Below, piece by piece: positions 25,074 through 35,077 of a stretch of 64,000 nucleotides of DNA (position 1 is its first letter; each line of letters starts with the position of its first letter). The notes beneath the pieces were generated by a model, which had not been told where the DNA came from, made no database searches, and saw only the letters and a list, made by a program, of their open reading frames with translations. The stretch comes from Prescottella subtropica (GTDB lineage: Bacteria > Actinomycetota > Actinomycetes > Mycobacteriales > Mycobacteriaceae): contig NZ_SKCH01000002.1 of the NCBI RefSeq assembly GCF_005434945.1, forward strand, positions 124,001-188,000, given 5' to 3'. The position numbers and the translations under genes are program-made.

Positions 25074-26182
25074 GCATCTCGACCCCGACCGCCTCGCCCG
25101 CGACGACCGTGACCGGTGCGCCGATCACCGTCACCGGTATCAGCAAGACCTACGGTGCCACCACCGTGCTCGACAACCTCGACCTCGAGATCCGCGGCGG
25201 AGAGTTCCTGACCCTCCTCGGGGCCAGCGGTTCCGGCAAGTCCACCCTGCTGGGCATCATCTCGGGATTCATCAAACCGACGGCGGGCACCATCGAGGTG
25301 GCCGGACGCACCCTCAACCGGGTACCGCCGCACAAGCGCGGTTTCGGCGTCGTCTTCCAGAACTACTCGCTGTTCCCACACATGAGCATCGCCGACAACG
25401 TCGCCTTTCCACTCGCCCGGCACGGCTGGTCCACGAGCGAGATCAAACGCGGTGTCGCCGAAGCACTCGACCTCGTCGAACTGGGCCACCTCGGTGCCCG
25501 CATGCCGTCGGAACTCTCCGGCGGACAGCAACAGCGCGTCGCCCTCGCCCGCGCCATCGTGTTCCGGCCGCCGGTGCTGCTGATGGACGAACCGCTCGGT
25601 GCCCTGGACAAGCTCCTGCGCGAGCAACTGCAACTCGAAATCCGCCGCCTGCACCAGGAACTGGGCATCACGTTCGTGTTCGTCACCCACGACCAGGACG
25701 AGGCGCTCGCCATGTCCGACCGCATCGCGTTGCTGCGGGGCGGTTCCATCGTGCAGGTCGGTACCCCCGAAGAACTCTACGAGCGTCCCAACTGCCAGTA
25801 CGCCGCCGAATTCGTCGGTGCCTCCAACATCTTCCGCGGAACCATCGACACCGCAGGCTTCACCGAGAACGGCACCGCGCACCGATTCCGCGTATCGGAA
25901 CCCGTAACCCGTACCGCCGGAGCGCATTCGGTGATGCTGCGGCCCGAACGCATCGGCGTGGTCGGTGCAGGGGAACACGTACCCGGCGGACGTGACGGAC
26001 TCGACGGCATCGTCGAGGACACCGTCTACTTCGGTACCAACCGCCAGGTCCAGGTGCGCACCCCCGACGGCCGGCTCGTCCTCGCCCGCACCCCCGTGCC
26101 CCACACAGCGGACGGGGTCGTCCCCGGTGCCGCGGTGCGCGTGCACTGGGGTGTCGAGGACGTCGTCGTCCTCGGCTCCTGA
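25070..26182 (+). CDS. ABC ATP-binding protein, PotA type
   Basis: A 370-residue ATPase. Walker A is GASGSGKST, the signature LSGGQQQRV, Walker B LLMDEPLGALD and the switch histidine FVTHDQDEAL. A C-terminal TOBE/regulatory domain (about 285-370) contains SVMLRPERIGVV, typical of PotA/FbpC proteins. The GTG start overlaps the permease stop (GTGA). Confidence 0.92.
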   Translation: MSISTPTASPATTVTGAPITVTGISKTYGATTVLDNLDLEIRGGEFLTLLGASGSGKSTLLGIISGFIKPTAGTIEVAGRTLNRVPPHKRGFGVVFQNYSLFPHMSIADNVAFPLARHGWSTSEIKRGVAEALDLVELGHLGARMPSELSGGQQQRVALARAIVFRPPVLLMDEPLGALDKLLREQLQLEIRRLHQELGITFVFVTHDQDEALAMSDRIALLRGGSIVQVGTPEELYERPNCQYAAEFVGASNIFRGTIDTAGFTENGTAHRFRVSEPVTRTAGAHSVMLRPERIGVVGAGEHVPGGRDGLDGIVEDTVYFGTNRQVQVRTPDGRLVLARTPVPHTADGVVPGAAVRVHWGVEDVVVLGS

Positions 26183-26204
26183 CACCGACGGGTTTCTGAC
26201 ATCG

Positions 26205-27170
26205 ATGGCGACCCGCGCTGAAAGCCCACCCGCACAGACTCTTCCGGTCGACGCACCGCACGTCGCTGTCGCCTGGGCGTGCGGCCTCGCCTCGGTGGTG
26301 GTCTACGGGCTGACACCGACGGTGGCCGCACTCTCGTACGACACCGGACTGACCCCGACCGTGCTGGTGGCGTTGCGGAGCCTGTGCGGCGCGATACTGA
26401 TTCTGGCGTTCGCCGGTGCCACCGGCAGGATCCGGCGGGTGCCGGTCCGTGCCGCACTGGGGCTGATGCTGGTGTGCGGACCGCTGTTCGGCCTCCAGGT
26501 GATCTGCTACTTCGCCGCCGTCCAGTCGACCGGTGCGCAGGTGTCGGTGGTCGTCGTGCACGTCTACCCGGTGTTCGTGCTGTTCTTCGTCTGGCTCACC
26601 ACACGGCAACGACAGAATCCTGCCGTGATCGTCCTGTGCCTGGTGATGATCGGCGGCATCGGATTGGTCGGCGGATCAGGTGGTGCCGCCGTCACCCCGG
26701 CCGGAGTCGGACTCGCGGTGACGAGCGCGGTCGGGTATGCCCTCTATCTGGTTCTCGGGGAGCGCTGGGTCCGTCATGTGGGCGCGGTCCTGTCCAGCGG
26801 CCTCGTCACCGTCGGGGCCGCAGCCACGGCGGGACTCGTCGCGGCGGGACTCGTCGCGGCGGTCACCGCCCAACCGGCGTCCTTCACCGCGGCCGGATGG
26901 GTGTCGGTGATCGCGCAGGGCGCGTTCATGATTCCGATCGGCGTCGGCTGCGCCTTCTACGCGGTGCGCCGCCTGGGGTCGGTCTCGCTGAGCCTGCTGG
27001 GACTGCTCGAACCGGTCGTCGGGGTGCTGGCGGCACGGGTCGTGCTGGGGGAGCGGCTGCAGCCGGTGCAGTGGGCGGGAATGCTCGTGATCCTGGCAGT
27101 CTGCGCGATACTGCCGCGGGTGTCCGCTGCGCGGAAAGTTCCGGTGGGCACCGACGTCGCGGCGGACTAG
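26205..27170 (+). CDS. DMT-superfamily exporter with EamA repeats
   Basis: A 321-residue protein with about ten hydrophobic helices in two EamA halves; the second half contains SLSLLGLLEPVVGVLAARVVLGERL, the family's hallmark region. It starts 22 bases after the ABC ATPase gene on the same strand and may be expressed with it. The substrate is unknown; relatives export amino acids or other metabolites. The ATG at 26205 was chosen as the first start after the ATPase stop; no strong ribosome site is seen. Confidence 0.85.
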   Translation: MATRAESPPAQTLPVDAPHVAVAWACGLASVVVYGLTPTVAALSYDTGLTPTVLVALRSLCGAILILAFAGATGRIRRVPVRAALGLMLVCGPLFGLQVICYFAAVQSTGAQVSVVVVHVYPVFVLFFVWLTTRQRQNPAVIVLCLVMIGGIGLVGGSGGAAVTPAGVGLAVTSAVGYALYLVLGERWVRHVGAVLSSGLVTVGAAATAGLVAAGLVAAVTAQPASFTAAGWVSVIAQGAFMIPIGVGCAFYAVRRLGSVSLSLLGLLEPVVGVLAARVVLGERLQPVQWAGMLVILAVCAILPRVSAARKVPVGTDVAAD

Positions 27171-27173
27171 GTT
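27168..27173 (+). promoter_or_regulatory. -10 box of the glutathione peroxidase gene
   Basis: TAGGTT lies seven bases before the ATG, and its TAG is also the stop codon of the DMT exporter, so promoter and stop codon share bases. A leaderless message is likely. Confidence 0.45.
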
Positions 27174-27180
27174 GGGGCGC

Positions 27181-27669
27181 ATGACAACCCCACTGCAGAA
27201 CATCACGATCGACACCCTCGGTGGCGTGCCCACCAGCCTCGGCGAATACGGGGGCCGGGTGGTCCTCCTGGTCAACGTCGCCTCCAAGTGCGGCCTGACC
27301 CCGCAGTACACGGCGCTCGAGAAGCTGGCGTCCGGATACGCGGAACGCGGCCTCACCGTCATCGGGGTCCCGTGCAACCAGTTCATGGGACAGGAACCGG
27401 GCACCCCCGAAGAAATCCAGACGTTCTGCTCCACCACTTACGGTGTCACCTTCCCTCTCACCGAGAAGGTCGACGTCAACGGAGAGAACCGGCACCCCCT
27501 GTACGCCGAACTCACCAAGACCACCGACGCCGACGGCGAGGCCGGCGACATCCAGTGGAACTTCGAGAAGTTCCTCATCGCCCGCGACGGCACCGTCACG
27601 AACCGTTTCCGCCCCCGCACCGAACCCGACGCCCCCGAAGTGATCGCCGCGATCGACGCGTTGCTGTAG
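27181..27669 (+). CDS. Glutathione-peroxidase-family thiol peroxidase
   Basis: A 162-residue peroxidase. The peroxidatic cysteine is in NVASKCGLTPQY (about residue 38), the second conserved motif is GVPCNQFMGQEPG and the third WNFEKFLI, giving the Cys/Gln/Trp/Asn catalytic set of the non-selenium family. In mycothiol organisms these enzymes are usually thioredoxin-dependent. The gene is followed by a strong terminator hairpin. Confidence 0.93.
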   Translation: MTTPLQNITIDTLGGVPTSLGEYGGRVVLLVNVASKCGLTPQYTALEKLASGYAERGLTVIGVPCNQFMGQEPGTPEEIQTFCSTTYGVTFPLTEKVDVNGENRHPLYAELTKTTDADGEAGDIQWNFEKFLIARDGTVTNRFRPRTEPDAPEVIAAIDALL

Positions 27670-27679
27670 GCGGTTGCGC

Positions 27680-27729
27680 CGCCCGTGCGCCTTTTTGGTA
27701 GCCAGAACTACCAAAAAGGCGCACGGGCG
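27680..27729 (+). terminator. Perfect 22-bp hairpin terminator
   Basis: Arms 27680-27701 and 27708-27729 are fully complementary with a six-base loop. The stem includes five T on one side and five A on the other. It ends the glutathione peroxidase transcript. Confidence 0.75.
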
Positions 27730-27769
27730 CGTCAGCGCCCGTTCACTTTCGGGTGTCACCCTGGAGTCC

Positions 27770-28474
27770 ATGACCGGGCAACTGATCGTGTCGGTGTCGG
27801 GAATCAGGGACGAGACGTGCGACGTGGTCGCCGCGTTCGCCGCGGAGATGGATCGGCGGGCGGTGCGGCTGTCGCTGCTGGTCGCGCCGCGGCTCAAGGA
27901 CAAGTACCGACTCGTCACCGATCACGGCACCCAGGAATGGTTGCGTGGACGCCGCGACCTCGGTGACGCGATCGTCCTGCACGGCTACGACCAGGCCGCC
28001 ACGAAGCGGCGGCGCGCCGAATTCGCTGTCCTTCCCGAGCACGAGGCCCGGCTGCGGCTCATCGCCGCGGACCGGGTCCTGGAGGAGACCGGGCTGCGGA
28101 CCCGGCTGTTCGCGGCCCCCCGCTGGGTCGCCTCCCCGGGTGCCGTCGCAGTCCTGCCCGGCACCGGATTCCGGCTGCTCGCCGGCATGACCGCGATCCG
28201 TGACCTCGCCCACGGGACCGCCGTCCGCAGTCACGTCGTCGGTCTCGGCGACGGTTTCCGCTCCGAACCGTGGCGGTGCCGCACCATGGTCCTCACAGCG
28301 TCCCGGGCGGCCCGCCGCGGCCGGCTCGTCCGACTGGCGATCACCGCGAAACAACTCGGTAGACCCGGACCCCGGCAGGCTCTGCTCGACGCCGTCGACC
28401 TGGCCCTGCACCACGATGCCACCCCGGCCGTCTACCGCTGGCCGCTGCACGACGGGGTCAGCGAAGTGGCGTGA
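27770..28474 (+). CDS. DUF2334-family (polysaccharide-deacetylase-like) protein
   Basis: A 234-residue protein of the DUF2334 type, which shares the polysaccharide deacetylase barrel. Visible family features are LIVSVSGIRDET at the N-terminus, the LLVAPRL strand and GDAIVLHGYDQ with a histidine-aspartate pair that may bind metal. No signal peptide is seen, so it should be cytoplasmic. The ATG at 27770 follows GGAG. Its function is not established. Confidence 0.75.
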   Translation: MTGQLIVSVSGIRDETCDVVAAFAAEMDRRAVRLSLLVAPRLKDKYRLVTDHGTQEWLRGRRDLGDAIVLHGYDQAATKRRRAEFAVLPEHEARLRLIAADRVLEETGLRTRLFAAPRWVASPGAVAVLPGTGFRLLAGMTAIRDLAHGTAVRSHVVGLGDGFRSEPWRCRTMVLTASRAARRGRLVRLAITAKQLGRPGPRQALLDAVDLALHHDATPAVYRWPLHDGVSEVA

Positions 28475-28486
28475 GCGAGGGCAGGA

Positions 28487-29134
28487 TCAGGACACCTCGA
28501 GGCTCGACTCCTCCGGCAGTACCCGGAACTCGGTGCCTCCGGGACCCATCTCGGTGAGTCGGCTGTAGTAGATACCGCGCGCCTCCTTCGCGACCACACC
28601 CTGGTGGATCGGCACCGCGACCCGCGGATGGACGGCACGCAGGTAGTCGACGGCCTCGGAGATCTTCAGCCACGGCGCCGCCGCCGGCACCGCCAGCACA
28701 TCGACCCGCTGCTCGGGCACGAACAGCGAATCACCCGGATGCATCAGCTTCGCCGGGTTCTCGGCGTCACCGAGCAGGTAGGCGGTGTTGTCGATCAGCG
28801 GGATCTCCGGATGGATGACGGCATGCGTGCCGCCGGTCCCGGTCACCTGCACCTCGCCGACGTTGAAGACGTCCCCCGGATACACCGCCGTCCACGTCTC
28901 GCCGAGCAGCGCCGACGTCTCCGGGTCCGCGTACAGGCCCGCACCGGGATTCGCGTCGACCAGCGCCGGCAGGCGTTCCGGGTCGGCATGATCGGGATGC
29001 TGATGCGTGATCAGAATGGCGTCGAGGCCCGTGATTCCCTCGAATCCGTGCGAGAAATTACCCGGATCGAACAGGATCTTTGCACCGTCGAGCTCCACCA
29101 GGACACAGGAATGGCCGAAGTGCGTCAGTCGCAT
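28487..29134 (-). CDS. Metallo-beta-lactamase-fold hydrolase (UlaG/YtkL-like)
   Basis: A 215-residue metal-dependent hydrolase. Motifs are LTHFGHSCVLVE, the metal site THQHPDHAD and the later MHPGDSLF with a bridging aspartate, then AVPIHQG near the C-terminus. The substrate is unknown. The ATG at 29134 begins the conserved MRLTHFGHS; a CATACT box six bases upstream suggests a leaderless start. It is divergent from purS and convergent with the DUF2334 gene, ending 12 bases from it. Confidence 0.88.
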   Translation of the reverse strand: MRLTHFGHSCVLVELDGAKILFDPGNFSHGFEGITGLDAILITHQHPDHADPERLPALVDANPGAGLYADPETSALLGETWTAVYPGDVFNVGEVQVTGTGGTHAVIHPEIPLIDNTAYLLGDAENPAKLMHPGDSLFVPEQRVDVLAVPAAAPWLKISEAVDYLRAVHPRVAVPIHQGVVAKEARGIYYSRLTEMGPGGTEFRVLPEESSLEVS

Positions 29135-29215
29135 GACACGAGTATGCGGGATCACACTCGCGCCCGTGGGCGCCTCGCAGGATCACTCGATGCCGAGGAC
29201 TGTTCACCTCACCGG

Positions 29216-29248
29216 TAAACTGCTGCATGCCCGGTGCGATCCCGGGCA
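29216..29248 (+). promoter_or_regulatory. -10 box and leader hairpin of purS
   Basis: TAAACT (29216-29221) would start a leader of about 48 bases. Inside it TGCCCGG (29228-29234) pairs with CCGGGCA (29242-29248) around a seven-base loop. The AGGAG ribosome site lies downstream of the hairpin. A regulatory role is possible but unsupported beyond position. Confidence 0.35.
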
Positions 29249-29275
29249 CAAACCAGCCATAGCGAGGAGCAGCAC

Positions 29276-29512
29276 GTGGCCCGTGTCGTTGTCGATGTCA
29301 TGCCCAAGGCCGAAATTCTCGACCCGCAGGGGCAGGCCATTGCCGGGGCCCTGTCCCGGCTCGGTCATGCCGGTGTCTCGGAAGTCCGTCAGGGTAAGCG
29401 GTTCGAACTCGAAGTCGACGACAGTGTCAGCGACGACGAGCTCGCCACCATCGCCGAGTCGCTGCTGGCGAACACGGTGATCGAAGACTGGAAGGTCACG
29501 CGAGTCCAGTGA
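29276..29512 (+). CDS. purS: FGAM synthase subunit PurS
   Basis: A 78-residue subunit that bridges PurQ and PurL and channels ammonia in formylglycinamidine synthase. It has the family start [16 protein letters not shown] and the helix-strand repeat with [20 protein letters not shown] (two conserved blocks). The GTG follows GAGGAG; the longer frame is not supported. Its stop overlaps the purQ start (GTGA). Confidence 0.95.
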   Translation: MARVVVDVMPKAEILDPQGQAIAGALSRLGHAGVSEVRQGKRFELEVDDSVSDDELATIAESLLANTVIEDWKVTRVQ

Positions 29513-30186
29513 GCGCACGTATCGGAGTCATCACGTTCCCGGGCACGCTCGACGACGTCGACGCCGCCCGCGCCGTGAAGCTGGCCGGCGGCGAAGCCGT
29601 CAGCCTGTGGCACGGCGACGCCGACCTCAAGGGCGTCGACGCGGTCATCGTTCCCGGTGGCTTCTCCTACGGCGACTACCTGCGCTGCGGTGCCATCGCC
29701 CGTTTCGCCCCCGCCATGGGCGAGGTCGTCAAGGCTGCCGAGGCCGGTATGCCGGTCCTCGGTATCTGCAACGGCTTCCAGGTGCTGTGCGAGGCCGGAC
29801 TGCTGCCCGGTGCACTGACCCGAAACGCCGGTCTGCACTTCGTGTGCCGCGACCAGTGGCTGAAGGTCGAGTCCAACTCGACGGCCTGGACGTCGCGTTA
29901 CGAGTCCGGCGCCGAGATCCTCGTGCCGCTCAAGTCCGGCGAAGGCCGCTACCAGGCGTCCGAGCAGGTGCTCGACGAACTCGAGGGCGAAGGCCGCGTC
30001 GTGTTCCGCTACGCCGGCGACAACCCCAACGGCTCGCAGCGCGGCATCGCCGGCATCGCATCCGCCAACGGCCGCGTCGTCGGCCTCATGCCGCACCCCG
30101 AGCACGCCACCGAGGCCCTCACCGGCCCCAGCGACGACGGACTCGGCATGTTCTACTCGGCCCTCGAGGGCGTCCTGACGGCCTGA
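29509..30186 (+). CDS. purQ: FGAM synthase glutaminase subunit PurQ
   Basis: A 225-residue class I glutamine amidotransferase supplying ammonia to PurL. The nucleophile cysteine is in [12 protein letters not shown] and the catalytic His-Glu pair in GLMPHPEHA. It is translationally coupled to purS. Its synthetase partner purL lies 2.6 kb downstream, separated by a DyP peroxidase and an aminopeptidase. Confidence 0.97.
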   Translation: MSARIGVITFPGTLDDVDAARAVKLAGGEAVSLWHGDADLKGVDAVIVPGGFSYGDYLRCGAIARFAPAMGEVVKAAEAGMPVLGICNGFQVLCEAGLLPGALTRNAGLHFVCRDQWLKVESNSTAWTSRYESGAEILVPLKSGEGRYQASEQVLDELEGEGRVVFRYAGDNPNGSQRGIAGIASANGRVVGLMPHPEHATEALTGPSDDGLGMFYSALEGVLTA

Positions 30187-30225
30187 GCCGTCGGCGCGTG
30201 TTTGTCGCGCCCACCCCTGGGTCCA

Positions 30226-30278
30226 CAGCTGAAGGGACCCTTCAGTCGCTCACAGCGACCGAAGGGTCCCTTCAGCTG
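30226..30278. terminator. Bidirectional hairpin between purQ and DyP gene
   Basis: Arms 30226-30249 and 30255-30278 pair over 24 bases with one G-U pair and a five-base loop. Each arm also contains its own near-perfect palindrome, GAAGGG-A/T-CCCTTC, so alternative folds exist. It separates convergent purQ and DyP genes. Confidence 0.7.
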
Positions 30279-30285
30279 ATTCGGG

Positions 30286-31248
30286 TCAGACCGCCGGCGC
30301 CGCCGGCAGTGCGTCGAAGAATGAGGCGGCGGGAACGAAGAACGCCGACCCGGTGACCGCGGTGGAGAAGTCCAGGAGCCGGTCGTGGTTGCCGCGCGGG
30401 CTGCCGAGGAACATGTTCTCGAGCATCCGTTCGGTGATCTCCGGCGTCTTGCAGTAGCCGATGAAGTAGGTGCCCATCTCGCCGTCCCCGACCCGCCCGT
30501 ACGGCATGTTGGCGCGCAGGATCTCGAGCGCGGTGCCGGTCTCGTCCTTGATCGCGGTGAGTGCGACGTGCGAGTCGGCGGGTTTGACGTCGTCGGACAT
30601 CTCGACGTCGTCGGTCTTGCTGCGGCCGATCACGTTCTCCTGCTCGGCGACGGGCAGCGCCTCCCACGCCTCCATGTCGTGGACGTAGCGCTGCACGTGG
30701 ACGTAGGAGCCGCCCGCGAACTCCGGATACTCGGCGCCGATGGTGACGGCCGCGACCGCGTCGTCGCCGGTGGGGTTCTCGGTGCCGTCGACGAAACCGA
30801 TCAGATCGCGGTTCTCGAAGTAGGAGAAGCCGTGCACCTCGTCGACGACGGTGGCCGCGCCGTCGAGGCTCCGGGTGATCCGGCGGGCCAGTTCGAAGCA
30901 GGCGTCCGCGCTCATCGCCTTGAGATGCAGGAGCAGGTCGCCGGGGGTCGACGGCGCCTGGTGGCGGGCGCCGCGCAGCACCGGGAACGGGTGCAGTCCG
31001 GCGGGCCGTGGGCCGGTGAACAGCCGGTCCCACACGGCCGATCCGATGCCGACGATCAATTCGAGTTCCGCGTCGGGCAACTGTCCGGCGACCTCGCGAT
31101 GCATCCCGGCGAGGCCGGCGAGAATTCGTCGGACACCGGACTCGCCGCCGTCGTCGACCGTCAACACGAGGAACATCGCGGCCGGAGTCAACGGGGTGGC
31201 GAGTGTCTGCGATGCGATGGTGGCCGATGCGGACGGTGTTTCGTACAT
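30286..31248 (-). CDS. DyP-type haem peroxidase (B class) lacking a cargo tail
   Basis: A 320-residue dye-decolourising peroxidase. The distal GXXDG motif is GFVDGTENP, the proximal haem histidine is probably in [12 protein letters not shown], and [11 protein letters not shown] is conserved. It ends [11 protein letters not shown], shortly after the catalytic core. The encapsulin-loading peptide seen at the end of some actinobacterial DypB proteins is absent, and no encapsulin gene follows. In M. tuberculosis the encapsulin, dyp and M18-peptidase genes are adjacent (Rv0798c-Rv0800). The ATG at 31248 follows GGAGAAG. Confidence 0.92.
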   Translation of the reverse strand: MYETPSASATIASQTLATPLTPAAMFLVLTVDDGGESGVRRILAGLAGMHREVAGQLPDAELELIVGIGSAVWDRLFTGPRPAGLHPFPVLRGARHQAPSTPGDLLLHLKAMSADACFELARRITRSLDGAATVVDEVHGFSYFENRDLIGFVDGTENPTGDDAVAAVTIGAEYPEFAGGSYVHVQRYVHDMEAWEALPVAEQENVIGRSKTDDVEMSDDVKPADSHVALTAIKDETGTALEILRANMPYGRVGDGEMGTYFIGYCKTPEITERMLENMFLGSPRGNHDRLLDFSTAVTGSAFFVPAASFFDALPAAPAV

Positions 31249-31399
31249 GGCTTCTCCACGGGTCCGGTGGGCTCCAGCCTGCGCGGCGCCCTCTCGATAC
31301 ATCACCGTATCCGAGATGTCCGGTCCCACTGCGGATGTCGGTGCTGCGCGTCAGCCTGCCGGACAGGGCGTTCGCACCCGGTCCTGCATGATGGTCGGT

Positions 31400-32698
31400 A
31401 TGCCAGCGAAGACCAGCGCCGATGCCCAGGGATTGTGTTCGTTCGTCGACGCGTCACCGTCGCCGTTCCACGTGTGCGCGACGGTCGCGGCGCGTCTCAC
31501 GGACGACGGTTTCACCGAACTGCGGGAGACCGACGGCTGGCCGGCGGACCCGGGCCGCTACTACCTGATCCGGGGCGGCTCGCTGATCGCGTGGAGCACC
31601 GAAGGCTTCGGGGGTTCCGGAACCTCGGGGGTGACCCCGTTCCGGATCGTCGGCGGGCACACCGACAGCCCGAACCTGCGGGTCAAGCAGCACCCCGATC
31701 TGATCTCCGCCGGGTGGCGGATGGTCGGTCTCGAACCGTACGGCGGGGCGTGGCTCAACTCGTGGCTCGACCGGGACCTCGGTATCTCCGGGCGACTCGG
31801 TGTCCGTGTAGGTGACGCGGTCCGGGAAGTGCTGGTGCGCATCGACCGTCCGATCCTGCGGGTGCCGCAGCTGGCGATCCACCTGTCCGAGGACCGCAAG
31901 GGTGTGCAGCCGGATCCGCAGCGGCACGTCAACGCGGTGTGGGGGATCGGGGACGAGCCCCGTTCGTTCCTCGACTTCGTTGCCGGCGAGGCGGGCGTCG
32001 ACGCCGGTGCGGTCCTCGGCTGGGAGCTGATGACGCACGATCTCGCACCGTCCGCGGTGGTGGGGGAGGACGCCTCGCTGGTGAGTGCGCCGCGCCTCGA
32101 CAACCAGGGCACCTGCTACGCGGGGATGCAGGCACTGCTCGCCGCGGTCGACGAACCCGGCGACAGCATTCCGGTGCTCGCGCTGTTCGATCACGAGGAG
32201 GTCGGCAGCATGTCCGACCGGGGTGCGTTCTCGGATCTGCTGAACTCGGTGCTCGAGCGGATCGTGCTGCTCCGCGGAGGCGGCCGGGAGGAGTTCCTGC
32301 GCGCCATGTCCGGGTCGGTGTGCGCGTCCGGCGACATGGCCCACGCCACCCACCCGAACTATCCGGACCGGCACGAGCCTGCACACCGCATCCGCGTCAA
32401 CGCCGGTCCGGTACTCAAGGTCAACCAGAACCTGCGGTATGCGTCCGATGCCGCCGGGGCCGCCGAGTTCGCCCTCGCATGCGATCGTGCCGGGGTCCCG
32501 CTGCAGCGGTACGTGCACCGCGCCGATCTTCCGTGCGGCTCCACGATCGGGCCGATCACCGCGTCCCGCACAGGTCTGTCCACCGTCGACGTGGGTGCAC
32601 CGCAGCTGGCGATGCACTCGGCGCGGGAACTGATGGGCGCCGACGACGTCCGCATGTACGCGGACGCGCTGGCCGCGTTCCTCGCTCCGGTGAGGTGA
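31400..32698 (+). CDS. M18-family aminopeptidase
   Basis: A 432-residue zinc aminopeptidase. Metal-ligand motifs are [28 protein letters not shown] and the C-terminal AMHSARE. Such enzymes are large cytoplasmic oligomers that prefer acidic or neutral N-terminal residues. It is divergent from the DyP gene, as in mycobacteria. Other in-frame ATGs lie at 31388 and 31391, so the start could be three or four codons earlier. Confidence 0.93.
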   Translation: MPAKTSADAQGLCSFVDASPSPFHVCATVAARLTDDGFTELRETDGWPADPGRYYLIRGGSLIAWSTEGFGGSGTSGVTPFRIVGGHTDSPNLRVKQHPDLISAGWRMVGLEPYGGAWLNSWLDRDLGISGRLGVRVGDAVREVLVRIDRPILRVPQLAIHLSEDRKGVQPDPQRHVNAVWGIGDEPRSFLDFVAGEAGVDAGAVLGWELMTHDLAPSAVVGEDASLVSAPRLDNQGTCYAGMQALLAAVDEPGDSIPVLALFDHEEVGSMSDRGAFSDLLNSVLERIVLLRGGGREEFLRAMSGSVCASGDMAHATHPNYPDRHEPAHRIRVNAGPVLKVNQNLRYASDAAGAAEFALACDRAGVPLQRYVHRADLPCGSTIGPITASRTGLSTVDVGAPQLAMHSARELMGADDVRMYADALAAFLAPVR

Positions 32699-32724
32699 GT
32701 GCGCGACCGGTCGGTGCTCCCGGT

Positions 32725-32730
32725 TAGACT
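32725..32730 (+). promoter_or_regulatory. -10 box of purL
   Basis: TAGACT, the same hexamer as before purB, lies 64 bases before the purL GTG and would give a leader of about 58 bases. Confidence 0.45.
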
Positions 32731-32794
32731 TTGCCCTGGCAGTGCGCCGCCCGCCCTGCCGATTCGATCCCAGAGGGAAGGGACCCCACGCCCC

Positions 32795-35074
32795 GTGTCT
32801 CCGCAGGTAGATACCGTCACCAACGCTTCCGCGACTCCCGACGTCGCTCAGCCGTTCAAGGAGCTGGGCCTCAAGGACGACGAGTACGCCCGCATCAAGG
32901 AGATTCTCGGTCGCCGTCCCACGGACGCCGAGCTCGCGATGTACTCGGTCATGTGGAGCGAGCACTGCTCCTACAAGTCCTCCAAGGTCCACCTGAAGTA
33001 CTTCGGTGAGACCACGACCGACGAGATGCGTGCGTCGATGCTCGCCGGTATCGGTGAGAACGCCGGCGTCGTCGACATCGGCGACGGCTGGGCGGTCACC
33101 TTCAAGGTCGAGTCGCACAACCATCCGTCGTACATCGAGCCGTACCAGGGTGCGGCGACCGGTGTCGGCGGCATCGTCCGCGACATCATGGCGATGGGTG
33201 CCCGCCCGATCGCGGTGATGGATCAGCTGCGGTTCGGTGCGGCCGATCATCCGGACACCCGTCGTGTCGTCGACGGTGTGGTCCGCGGTGTCGGCGGCTA
33301 CGGCAACTCCCTCGGCCTGCCCAACATCGGCGGCGAGACCGTGTTCGACGCCTCCTACCAGGGCAACCCGCTCGTGAACGCGCTGTGCGCAGGCGCGATG
33401 CGTGTCGAGGACCTGCACCTGGCGTTCGCGTCCGGAGCCGGCAACAAGATCATCCTGTTCGGTGCGCGCACCGGCCTCGACGGCATCGGCGGCGTGTCCG
33501 TCCTCGCGTCGGAGACGTTCGACGAGTCCAGCGGCGGCCGCCCCAAGAAGCTCCCCGCCGTCCAGGTCGGCGACCCGTTCACCGAGAAGGTGCTCATCGA
33601 GTGCTGCCTCGACCTGTACAAGGCCGAGCTCGTCGTCGGCATCCAGGACCTCGGCGGTGCCGGGCTGTCCTGCGCGACGTCCGAGCTGGCCGCGGCCGGT
33701 GACGGCGGCATGCACATCGACCTCGACCTGGTGCCCACCCGTGCCACCGGCATGACGGCCGCCGAGGTGCTCTCGAGCGAGTCGCAGGAGCGCATGTGTG
33801 CGGTCGTGACCCCCGAGAACGTCGACGCGTTCATGGAGGTCTGCAAGAAGTGGGACGTCCTGGCCACCGTCATCGGCGAGGTCACCGACGGTGAGCACCT
33901 CGTCATCGACTGGTACGGCGAGACCGTCGTCGACGCCCCGGCGAACACCATCGCCCACGAGGGCCCGGTCTACGAGCGCCCCGTGCAGCGTCCGGCCACG
34001 CAGGACGCGCTGATCGCGGACACCACCGCGAACCTGGCGCGCCCGCAGACCGCGGACGAGCTGAAGGCGACCACGCTGAAGATGCTGGCGTCGCCGGCGC
34101 TGTGCAGCCGCAAGTGGATCACCGAGCAGTACGACCGCTACGTCCGCGGCAACACGGTGCTCGCCGAGAACGCCGACGGTGGCGTGGTCCGCATCGACGA
34201 GGAGACGGGCCGCGGTATCGCGCTCGCGACCGACGCGTCGGGCCGCTACACGATGCTCGACCCGTACGCGGGTGCGCAGCTGGCGCTGGCCGAGGCGTAC
34301 CGCAACGTCGCCGTCACCGGCTCCACCCCGAAGGCCGTCTCCAACTGCCTCAACTTCGGTTCCCCCGAGGATCCGGGTGTCATGTGGCAGTTCCAGCAGG
34401 CCGTCCGCGGCCTCGCCGACGGCTGCGCGCAGCTCGGTATCCCGGTCACCGGCGGCAACGTCAGCTTCTACAACCAGACCGGTGCCACCGCGATCCTGCC
34501 GACGCCGGTCGTCGCCGTGCTCGGTGTGATCGACGACGTGCACCGTCGCATCCCCACCGGTCTCGGCCTCGAGCCGGGCGAGACGCTGATCCTGCTCGGG
34601 GAGACTCGCGACGAGTTCGACGGTTCCATCTGGGCGCAGGTCGAGCACGGCCACCTCGGCGGTGTCCCGCCGAAGGTCGATCTCGAGCGTGAGCGTCTGC
34701 TGGCCGACATCCTGCTCGCGGGCTCGCGGGACGGCCTGATCTCGGCCGCACACGACCTGTCCGAGGGTGGCCTGATGCAGGCGGTCGTCGAGGCCGCGCT
34801 GGCCGGGGAGACCGGCTGCCGGATCCTGCTGCCGGAGGACGCGGACCCGTTCGTGACGCTGTTCTCCGAGTCGGCCGGCCGGGTGCTGGTCGCGGTGCCG
34901 CGCACCGAGGAGACCCGTTTCACCGGTATGTGCACGGCCCGCAACCTGCCGTGGACGCGGATCGGCGTCGTCGACGAGGGCTCCGACTCGATCGAGGTCC
35001 AGGGTCAGTTCTCGGTCACGATGGCCGAGCTGCGGAAGACGTTCGAATCGACCCTTCCCGCCCTGTTTGGGTGA
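32795..35074 (+). CDS. purL: FGAM synthase large subunit PurL
   Basis: A 759-residue small-type PurL, the ATP-dependent synthetase that works with PurS and PurQ. Conserved segments are [18 protein letters not shown] near residue 55, [26 protein letters not shown] around 105-130 and GEPGG-like repeats in the two AIRS halves. The GTG start lies downstream of GAGGGAAGGGA at slightly long spacing. Length agrees with the purS/purQ-dependent form rather than the 1,300-residue fused enzyme. Confidence 0.97.
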   Translation: MSPQVDTVTNASATPDVAQPFKELGLKDDEYARIKEILGRRPTDAELAMYSVMWSEHCSYKSSKVHLKYFGETTTDEMRASMLAGIGENAGVVDIGDGWAVTFKVESHNHPSYIEPYQGAATGVGGIVRDIMAMGARPIAVMDQLRFGAADHPDTRRVVDGVVRGVGGYGNSLGLPNIGGETVFDASYQGNPLVNALCAGAMRVEDLHLAFASGAGNKIILFGARTGLDGIGGVSVLASETFDESSGGRPKKLPAVQVGDPFTEKVLIECCLDLYKAELVVGIQDLGGAGLSCATSELAAAGDGGMHIDLDLVPTRATGMTAAEVLSSESQERMCAVVTPENVDAFMEVCKKWDVLATVIGEVTDGEHLVIDWYGETVVDAPANTIAHEGPVYERPVQRPATQDALIADTTANLARPQTADELKATTLKMLASPALCSRKWITEQYDRYVRGNTVLAENADGGVVRIDEETGRGIALATDASGRYTMLDPYAGAQLALAEAYRNVAVTGSTPKAVSNCLNFGSPEDPGVMWQFQQAVRGLADGCAQLGIPVTGGNVSFYNQTGATAILPTPVVAVLGVIDDVHRRIPTGLGLEPGETLILLGETRDEFDGSIWAQVEHGHLGGVPPKVDLERERLLADILLAGSRDGLISAAHDLSEGGLMQAVVEAALAGETGCRILLPEDADPFVTLFSESAGRVLVAVPRTEETRFTGMCTARNLPWTRIGVVDEGSDSIEVQGQFSVTMAELRKTFESTLPALFG

Positions 35075-35077
35075 TAT

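Noticed and set aside
30226-30278. REP-like mobile repeat
   Set aside because: The nested palindromes look REP-like, but only one copy is visible in the window and its location between convergent genes is explained by a terminator.
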